NCBI GenBank assembly: GCA_020161475.1
Contig: JAIUNQ010000009.1
Span: 1-42,115, forward strand
Source: Pseudomonadota bacterium
GTDB lineage: Bacteria > Pseudomonadota > Alphaproteobacteria > Rhizobiales > Beijerinckiaceae
Reading direction: 5' to 3'
Length of the DNA stretch: 42,115 nt
A program made the translations under genes and the position numbers. This document shows positions 36,270 to 42,115 of this stretch, one piece after another. The notes beneath the pieces were generated by a model that was given only the letters and a program-made list of their open reading frames with translations, made no database searches and was not told where the DNA came from. Position 1 is the first letter of the stretch; each line of letters opens with the position of its first letter.

Positions 36270-37106
36270 TTACCCCATCCGAACATGCTGCTGTGCCTTG
36301 CGAATGAGCGGCAACCCGATGGCCGTCACGAAAATGCAGTTCAGGAGCATGTAGGACAGATCCCACTGCGCCATGAGCTTGGGCCCGAACAGCCCCGCGC
36401 GGAACATTTCGAACATGTGCACCAGCACCGACCAGGTGACAAGCTTCTGCGCTGTCTCCGGCAGCCAGCTGACCATGTAGAACGCCCCCGTGACAGGAAT
36501 TGAAATATACATGATCGGCGCCACAAAGCGTTCCGCCGCTTCCGAAAGCTCCGTCACCCCGGCCAGGATCACCCCGAACCCGAAGGCATACCAGGTCATG
36601 AAAAACCACGCGCCGATCAGCAGCAGCGGATCATGCATCGGCTCGAAAACATCCAGCAGCGTCAGCGGCAGGTAAGCGACGAAGAAGGCGGCAAGACCGC
36701 CCAGGCTCTCCAGTGCCGCGCGTGCGATGAGAATATCGAGAAAGCGGACGTTCCGGTGAAAAAGAAGCCCGATATTCGCGCGCATCGCGTGCACGGACTT
36801 CTGGACGCAATGGCGCCAGAGCGTGAGCATGGTGTAGCCCGTCAGGACAAAGGGGACCAGCCCCAGCTCACCGCTATGGGAGTTCCCGGTCATGCTCCAC
36901 ATCAGCATGACGCCGACGGTGAGAACGAGCGGCTCGCCCATGATCCAGAAAAACCCCAGGTTTTCATGCCCGTAACGGGTGAGGGCCTCGCGGATCATCA
37001 GCGCTGAAATGACGCGCAATTGCACTTTGCCGGCAGCCAGCAATCCCCGCTGTCCCATGTGGGAATACTGCGCCCAAGCCTTTTCCTCTGTTTCCGGCAT
37101 GGTCAC
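36270..37106 (-). CDS. kpsM: Capsular polysaccharide ABC exporter, permease subunit (KpsM-like)
   Basis: This 278-residue integral membrane protein of the ABC-2 polysaccharide exporter type has about six hydrophobic helices. The N-terminal cytoplasmic part carries VISALMIREALTRYGHENLGFFW (conserved region before helix 1, quoted here as ALMIREALTRYG and LGFFW), and the C-terminal half carries APIMYISIPVTGAFYMVSWL. It forms the channel through which KpsT drives lipid-linked capsule. The GTG start at 37106 overlaps the stop of the upstream kpsE copy (GTGA); an ATG two codons later is the alternative. The gene lies exactly between two KpsE-like genes, so subunit stoichiometry of the export complex may differ from the E. 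coli type. Confidence 0.93.
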   Translation of the reverse strand: MTMPETEEKAWAQYSHMGQRGLLAAGKVQLRVISALMIREALTRYGHENLGFFWIMGEPLVLTVGVMLMWSMTGNSHSGELGLVPFVLTGYTMLTLWRHCVQKSVHAMRANIGLLFHRNVRFLDILIARAALESLGGLAAFFVAYLPLTLLDVFEPMHDPLLLIGAWFFMTWYAFGFGVILAGVTELSEAAERFVAPIMYISIPVTGAFYMVSWLPETAQKLVTWSVLVHMFEMFRAGLFGPKLMAQWDLSYMLLNCIFVTAIGLPLIRKAQQHVRMG

Positions 37107-38299
37107 TGCGCGTGTTCTCCTGCGCCGACGGAGAGGATCCAGATGATGGAAAAGACAGCAAAACCGAGAACGAAAACCGTGAAAATACCGCGCAGTCGCC
37201 GCGGCTCGGTCGACTCATCCGCAAGATGCGGCGCCACCACTTCCTCGATGTAGATGTGCTGTCGCCGGGCTTCCTGCCGGGCGACATCGAGCGATTTCAT
37301 GGTCGATGCAAGGCTTTTTTCGGCCAGTTCACGCTGCAAGGCGAGCTGCTCGTATTTGGACATCTTCTCGGAAAGCGAGGCATCGCCCCCGGTCAACTTC
37401 TTGCGTTCCTCCAGCGCGCGATCCTGAAGCGTCGCGATCTTGGCGGTGATGGACGGAATGGCAGGGCTCGCAGGGGAGGTGACGCGCAGCTCCTTGAGCT
37501 GGGCCGAGGCATAGGCGATATCCGCCTCCAGCGAGGCCACGGTTTCGAGGATGCCGAGCGAGGACTTCTGCGGGTCGATAACCAACTCGCGATTTCGGAA
37601 AATGGTCAGTGCGGTCTGTGCATCAATGGTTTTCTGCTCGGCAAGGCGCACTTCATTGATCGAGACATCGATGATGTCGCGCTGGGCGCGCGCATTCATG
37701 CGATTGACCATCTCCTCCGCCAGCTTGAGCATTTCCTTCGAAATACGCTGGGAGGCCTCACGGTCGAAGGACACCACCTTGAGGATGGTAATGCCCTTGA
37801 CCGTATCCTCGATGACGCTGACGCGGTCGAGGAAATAGTCGAAACGGGCCTCGGCGGAATCGCGGCGCCAGAAGCGCGGATAACGCGAGAGAAAATCGCC
37901 GTTCTTGCCGAAAACCTCCCGGATTCCGAAGCCCCGCTCTTCGAGGGCTTTCACGACATCGCGCGATTGCAGGAACTTCTGCACGGCGTAGGCATCGTCC
38001 ACCGTCCGTGCCAGGCCGAACGTGCGGAACAGCATCTCGATTCCGCTCGCCCTTTGGCTGGAAACGGAGCGGACGATGAACTGCGCCTCCGAGGCATAGC
38101 GCGGGGCAGCCACCAAACCATAGAACAGCGTGGCGAGCACCGTAGGGATGATGACGCACGAAAACAGCGCCAGCTGCGTGATGGCCTTCCGGACCTTCAG
38201 TGCTTCGACATAGGCTTCCGAAGGATCAAAGCCGCCGACGATGACTTCCCGTTTGGCGGGAAGCACCTTCTGCAGGGCGGGAGGGAGTCGCGTTAACAT
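37103..38299 (-). CDS. kpsE: Capsule export inner-membrane protein, KpsE/BexC/CtrB family (first copy)
   Basis: This 398-residue protein has a short cytoplasmic N-terminus, a membrane helix at about 42-65 (LALFSCVIIPTVLATLFYGL), a periplasmic region with YASEAQFIVRSVSSQ and VDDAYAVQKFLQSRDVV, heptad-rich helices at about 205-345, and a C-terminal membrane helix at about 372-392. It has the same layout as the second copy and family-defining positions are shared (FIVRS, DAYAV, SRDVV), but most residues differ. ATG 38299 follows AGAAGG by seven bases. It is the first of four overlapping genes (kpsE, kpsM, kpsE, kpsT), with the 149 bases ahead of it carrying small inverted repeats and presumably the operon promoter. 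Confidence 0.9.
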   Translation of the reverse strand: MLTRLPPALQKVLPAKREVIVGGFDPSEAYVEALKVRKAITQLALFSCVIIPTVLATLFYGLVAAPRYASEAQFIVRSVSSQRASGIEMLFRTFGLARTVDDAYAVQKFLQSRDVVKALEERGFGIREVFGKNGDFLSRYPRFWRRDSAEARFDYFLDRVSVIEDTVKGITILKVVSFDREASQRISKEMLKLAEEMVNRMNARAQRDIIDVSINEVRLAEQKTIDAQTALTIFRNRELVIDPQKSSLGILETVASLEADIAYASAQLKELRVTSPASPAIPSITAKIATLQDRALEERKKLTGGDASLSEKMSKYEQLALQRELAEKSLASTMKSLDVARQEARRQHIYIEEVVAPHLADESTEPRRLRGIFTVFVLGFAVFSIIWILSVGAGEHAQ

Positions 38300-38330
38300 C
38301 CGTGAGCCTTCTTTGCCGCGTCGGGAACGT

Positions 38331-38350
38331 CATGCCAAAACCTCGGCATG
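38331..38350. promoter_or_regulatory. Inverted repeat in the leader of the kps export operon
   Basis: CATGCC and GGCATG are separated by eight bases, about 30 bases ahead of the first kpsE start. A second short repeat, AGGC-AAAA-GCCT, lies just upstream at 38356-38367. They could be an operator or mRNA leader structure. They are short, and no promoter boxes could be assigned with confidence. Confidence 0.25.
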
Positions 38351-38448
38351 CGTCAAGGCAAAAGCCTGAGCCATTCGCGAAGCGTCCCGAATGCAACCCT
38401 TACGACACGGCATGGGGCCAATGTAAGGCAGGCCCCGCATTTGCCATG

Positions 38449-40926
38449 TCAGACGAAGGTCCAGCCCGAAGTCGCGCTCGTCTGGAGGGTGGAGAGCTGC
38501 GTGTTGTAGAAGGTGACGGTGTTCGCGCCGTCCACGAAAACCACGTTCTGACCCTGCTGGGACATGTGAGACAGTGCCTGTGCGGTGTTCGCATAGCCGA
38601 AACCGGTCAGGCGCAGCATATCGAAGGCCTCGAACCCGAAGACCGCATCGCTGCTGGCATCGCTGGCCGCGAAGACGAAGATATCCGCGCCATGGCCACC
38701 GGTCAGGACATCGTTGCCCGAACCGCCCGTGAGCGTATCCTGCCAGCTCGCCATGGTGGTGGTCATGAAGGAATCAAGACCAGTGGCCATCAGGTTCACG
38801 TGTTCGGCCGACTCCGAGAAGGACACCAGCGCATCAGCCCGTGTCACACCGCCGTTGAGCGCGGAAACCCAGTTGTTGAACCCCGTGGTGTCGGCCGTGC
38901 GGTTGAGGACGTTGCTGTAGAGCAAATTCACGAACTGCCCGTTTGTCAGGCTGGTGTAGGCACCGTAAGTTGCGGTGAATTCCGCCGACGCCATGAAGTT
39001 CGTGGCAAGATCGTTCAGGGTTGCGCCGCCGTAGCGGGATGTCGACCAATTGTCGAAGCCGCCGGCATCGGCACCGCGATTGAACGCGCTGTCGTACATG
39101 CGATAAACCTGCCCCGAAATCTGGGTGATATCGGTCGCGGTGCGGAACTCGTTGCTTTCGGAAAAGCCCACCACAACGGACTCGCGCGAGGAGCCGCTGT
39201 TGAGCAGATTGACCCAGTTGGACAGCCCGGAGGGATCCGGCGCGCGGTGTAGCACATTGTTGTAGAGCAGCGTGACGAACTGCGTATTGTTCAGTGCGCC
39301 ATAAACCGACTGGAACTCTGTCGAGGTGATGAAACCGGATGCGGCCTGCTGGAGGGTTTGGCCGGACTGGACATAAGCAACCCAGTTCTGGAGGCCGGCG
39401 TCATCGGGGGCGCGGCGCAGCGTCGCCAGATAAAGACGATGGATGGCGGCGGCATTGGCGTCCCAAGTTACCAGGCCATCACCTACCAGCACATCATTGC
39501 CAACTTCCCCGCGCAGGGCATCGGCTCCGATCCCCCCGAACAGCACATCGCCCCCGTCGCCCCCGGCAATGGTGTCATTCCCGCTGCCGCCGTTGATCAT
39601 GTTGCTGGCGCTGTTGCCGGTGATGGTATCAGCACCCGAGCCGCCGAAGGCGTTCTCCACGGTCACACCGAGGGCAATCGACACGTTGTTGGTGAGGCCC
39701 CCAATGTTCGAAAAGGTCTCGGCGTTCAGGTTGATGATCTGGCTCTGGGAATAGCCCGAGGCATCGATCGTATCGGTGCCGCCACCATCCCAGATGCAGA
39801 AGGCGCGCGTCGTGCCGATACTGAAGTCATAGGGCGCGCCGGCATTGGAGTTGAAGCCATAGGTCGTGTTGGTGTTGCGGGTTGCGGTATTCGCCCCGTA
39901 AATCTGCTGCGCGGCGTAGATATCCAGCAGCATCGGCGAATTGGAGTAGCCACCAAAGTTGCCGCCGGTGCTCGATTCGTCGAAATAGCTCATGATGGTG
40001 TATTGCTGGGTGTCCTGCGTGAATTGCGCATTGCCCGCATAGGTGATGCTCACGCCCGGCGCGGCATTGTAGAGGCCCGGATGCGACAGCCCGATAGCAT
40101 GCCCCAGCTCATGCATGATCGCAAAGAAGCCGTAGCTGCCATAGGCGAGCGTCTGGGAGGTCGAGATCGAATTGGTGTTCAGCCAGACATCGCCGGCGGA
40201 GTCAGTGGCAAGCGTCGAGCCGGGATAATAGGCAAAGGCACCTGCGCCATCGCCGGCATCGGTGTAATTGCCGAAGAGGATGGTCGCGTTGTCCGAGTAG
40301 CTCCCCGGGTTCACTTCCACGAAGTTGATGTTGCACACCTCTGACCACATGCGCAGCGTGTTGCGCACGGTGGTCATCTCGCTGGCGGTCAGCGCGGAGA
40401 AGGTCGAGAGATTGTGGTCGGTCACGCCGCTGGCGTAGGCGGCATTGGTGCTGCGGAACGCATAGGTGACGGTGGCGGCAGTGCCGGGAGGGGTGCTCCA
40501 GGCGTAGTTGGTGTCGATGACGCCCGCGCCCATCTGGGTGTCGAAACCGAGACGCGTGCCGGTGCCGAAGGTCACTTCATATTGGCCCGTGGCCGAAGGC
40601 TGATACGCGCCGGCATCGATGTAATAGGTGCCGCTCGTGGCTGCAGTATAGGTGATCATCGAGTTGTAGTTCGGCAGACCGTCATCGTCCGAGCGCAGGA
40701 TGGTGGTCCCGTCGGCGGCATAGAGCTGCAGGAAGGTATCGACGACGTTGTTGGTTCCGGTGCCGGACAGCGCGAAGGTATAGGTCTGCCCCGCCGTCAG
40801 CGTCACACGATACCAGTCGTGGTCGCCAGTTCCGGTCAGCGTGCCCTGAATGCTCTGCCCTGAGGTCAGGGAGTATGTCGTTGCGGTGGAACCCGCGGCA
40901 TCGGCGCTTTCGGTGAACGTCGGCAT
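38449..40926 (-). CDS. Secreted RTX metalloprotease-like protein with PPC and DUF4214 domains
   Basis: This 825-residue protein has no N-terminal signal peptide. The order is: a PPC-type beta domain (about 18-118), a serralysin-like zinc protease domain with HELGHAIGLSHP (272-283) and the Met-turn YTIMSYF, RTX calcium-binding nonapeptides (GGSGADTITG, GGSGNDTIAGGDGGD; about 440-490), four DUF4214-type half repeats (about 495-720, each with a YxxxLxRxAD..G..NW pattern), and a second RTX group GGSGNDVLTGGHGADIFVF before the C-terminus. RTX repeats, absent leader and a C-terminal tail mean type I secretion. The ABC/MFP genes are not nearby. All zinc ligands are present, so proteolysis is likely. 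It reads on the same strand, just ahead of the kps operon. Confidence 0.9.
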   Translation of the reverse strand: MPTFTESADAAGSTATTYSLTSGQSIQGTLTGTGDHDWYRVTLTAGQTYTFALSGTGTNNVVDTFLQLYAADGTTILRSDDDGLPNYNSMITYTAATSGTYYIDAGAYQPSATGQYEVTFGTGTRLGFDTQMGAGVIDTNYAWSTPPGTAATVTYAFRSTNAAYASGVTDHNLSTFSALTASEMTTVRNTLRMWSEVCNINFVEVNPGSYSDNATILFGNYTDAGDGAGAFAYYPGSTLATDSAGDVWLNTNSISTSQTLAYGSYGFFAIMHELGHAIGLSHPGLYNAAPGVSITYAGNAQFTQDTQQYTIMSYFDESSTGGNFGGYSNSPMLLDIYAAQQIYGANTATRNTNTTYGFNSNAGAPYDFSIGTTRAFCIWDGGGTDTIDASGYSQSQIINLNAETFSNIGGLTNNVSIALGVTVENAFGGSGADTITGNSASNMINGGSGNDTIAGGDGGDVLFGGIGADALRGEVGNDVLVGDGLVTWDANAAAIHRLYLATLRRAPDDAGLQNWVAYVQSGQTLQQAASGFITSTEFQSVYGALNNTQFVTLLYNNVLHRAPDPSGLSNWVNLLNSGSSRESVVVGFSESNEFRTATDITQISGQVYRMYDSAFNRGADAGGFDNWSTSRYGGATLNDLATNFMASAEFTATYGAYTSLTNGQFVNLLYSNVLNRTADTTGFNNWVSALNGGVTRADALVSFSESAEHVNLMATGLDSFMTTTMASWQDTLTGGSGNDVLTGGHGADIFVFAASDASSDAVFGFEAFDMLRLTGFGYANTAQALSHMSQQGQNVVFVDGANTVTFYNTQLSTLQTSATSGWTFV

Positions 40927-41069
40927 GGCGCTAGAACCTCCTGTCCCAGAGACGGTAGATGGTAAGGGCGTTTGTCCCTACGGCAATTGTGTTACAGATC
41001 GGTGAGCGGACCATATAGAAATCCTGCGTTCAAGCAAAGCGCGCCCGCAGGCATTGCCGTCAAACGCCC

Positions 41070-42115
41070 TCAAATGAGCGATTTGAGCACCAGAACCGCC
41101 TGTTCAAGCTCGGCGCGGGTATGCCCGGCATTGATGAAAAAGCGCAGGCGCGCGGTGCGCTCGGGCACACCCGGCGGAAGGATCGGGAAGGCGTTGATGC
41201 CCGCTTCGAACAGCTTTTGCGCCACCTGAAGCGTCTTGATCGTCTCTCCGATGTAAACCGGAATGACGCCATAGCCCCAGGCGGTGCCGCATTCGAGGCC
41301 GGCGGCTTTCGCGGTTTCCATGAAATACTGGCTGTTCGCTTGCTGGCGTGCCACGCGCTCCGGCTCGCGCCGCATGATCTCCAGCGCCTTGGCGCTGCCC
41401 GCCGCCACCGAGGCCGGCATGCCGACGGAATAGACAAACCCAGCCGCGTGGCATTTGAGCAGATCCACCGCAACCGCCGAGCCCGTGACATAGCCCCCGC
41501 AGCCGACCAGCGTTTTTGACAGCGTGCCGAACCACAGGTCCGCCAGCCCCGCCGCAACATTCTGATGCTCGAAAAGCCCGCGCCCGGTCTGGCCCAGAAC
41601 GCCAAGGCCATGCGCATCATCGATCATCAGCCACACGCCGAAGCGGGCCTTCAACGCCGCAAGGCGGGCCAGATCCGGCCCGTCGCCATCCATGGAATAG
41701 AGGCCTTCGGCAACGATCAGGCAGCGCTCGAAGCGGTGGCGATCGGCGCTGAGCAGGCGCTCCAGCGCATCCATGTCGTTATGGGCGAAAACCCGGCGCG
41801 TCGCGCCCGAGAGCTGTGCGCCGACAACGATGCAGTTATGGATCAGGGCATCATGGACGATGAGGTCTTTCGGCCCCATCAAGGCCGCCATGGTGGAAAC
41901 GCCCCCCGCATGGCCAGAGTTGAAGACGATGCAGTCCTCTGCGTCATAAACCTCGGCGAGCCCGCGTTCGAGATCACGGTGCACCGCGCGCTCCCCGGCG
42001 CTGATCCGGCTCGCGGAAACGGAGGTGCCGTAGGTCTCAACCGCCGCAATGGCGGCCGCCTGAATCTCGGGGTGACCATTGAGGCCGAGATAATCGTAGG
42101 AGGCGAAGTTGAGAA
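41070..42115 (-). CDS. PLP-dependent alpha-oxoamine synthase (RkpG-like), N-terminus outside window
   Basis: The frame is open from the right edge to a TGA at 41070, giving about 348 residues of a family usually near 400, so only the N-terminal region is missing. Motifs of the 8-amino-7-oxononanoate synthase / serine palmitoyltransferase / KBL group are LNFASYDYLGL near the edge, YGTSVSASRISAGERAVHRD, IDDAHGLGVLG, and the PLP lysine in GTLSKTLVGCGGYVTGS. These enzymes condense an acyl thioester with an amino acid, losing CO2. RkpG of rhizobial K-antigen loci has the same type, and the SDR at 22472-23278 would be its natural partner. A biotin role (BioF) is less likely beside capsule genes. 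Acyl and amino acid substrates cannot be read from sequence. Confidence 0.9.
   Translation of the reverse strand, partial: LNFASYDYLGLNGHPEIQAAAIAAVETYGTSVSASRISAGERAVHRDLERGLAEVYDAEDCIVFNSGHAGGVSTMAALMGPKDLIVHDALIHNCIVVGAQLSGATRRVFAHNDMDALERLLSADRHRFERCLIVAEGLYSMDGDGPDLARLAALKARFGVWLMIDDAHGLGVLGQTGRGLFEHQNVAAGLADLWFGTLSKTLVGCGGYVTGSAVAVDLLKCHAAGFVYSVGMPASVAAGSAKALEIMRREPERVARQQANSQYFMETAKAAGLECGTAWGYGVIPVYIGETIKTLQVAQKLFEAGINAFPILPPGVPERTARLRFFINAGHTRAELEQAVLVLKSLI

Noticed and set aside
38700-39620. Repeat-rich DNA in the protease gene as a possible CRISPR or tandem DNA array
   Set aside because: The repetition is at protein level (RTX and DUF4214 units) with diverged codons. There are no identical direct repeats with regular spacers.

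Overview
The window is GC-rich, gene-dense DNA of an alphaproteobacterial type. Reasons are long antisense open frames typical of high GC, an RkpG/RkpH-like enzyme pair known from rhizobial K-antigen loci, and a DUF2793 protein. No rRNA or species marker is present, so I do not assign a genus. Both ends cut genes: acetate kinase on the left and an alpha-oxoamine synthase on the right. I see no insertion sequence, integrase, prophage block or CRISPR array.

Layout. 1-5.2 kb holds metabolic genes (ackA end, cysQ, UDP-glucose dehydrogenase), a degenerate nuclease-like membrane protein and a LysR regulator. 5.5-5.7 kb holds a tRNA-Pro(CGG) with a good promoter. 5.8-9.7 kb is a lipid island: a CDP-alcohol phosphatidyltransferase faces a three-gene operon of a P450 and two tandem LpxL-like acyltransferases. 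9.8-14.8 kb holds sugar and glycosyltransferase genes (WecG-type GT26, ManC, GT4, UDP-glucuronate 4-epimerase). 14.9-20.3 kb is a divergent signalling pair, a PAS-GGDEF-EAL protein and a hybrid histidine kinase with REC and Hpt. 20.3-24.4 kb holds a DUF2793 protein, then an operon of an outer-membrane polysaccharide export lipoprotein, a 3-ketosphinganine-reductase-like SDR and an unrecognised protein. 24.4-38.3 kb, all on the minus strand, is the capsule export and assembly block: two KpsE-like proteins around KpsM, then KpsT, GDP-D-rhamnose synthesis (Gmd, Rmd), a GT4, a 1612-residue methyltransferase/glycosyltransferase fusion and a C-methyltransferase-like protein. 38.4-40.9 kb encodes an RTX metalloprotease with DUF4214 repeats, and the right edge is an RkpG-like synthase.

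Working model. UDP-glucuronate/galacturonate, GDP-mannose and GDP-D-rhamnose feed several GT4 enzymes. The polymer is exported by the KpsM/T-KpsE-OM lipoprotein machinery. Two features stand out. The giant protein joins an FkbM methyltransferase, a predicted coiled coil, two related GT4 domains and a GT2 domain, a layout suggesting polymerase and chain-end control in one chain. The SDR beside the outer-membrane exporter and the synthase at the right edge together suggest a sphingoid-like lipid connected with the capsule. Both ideas are inference from architecture and motifs. KpsC, KpsS, Wzx and Wzy homologues are not in the window.
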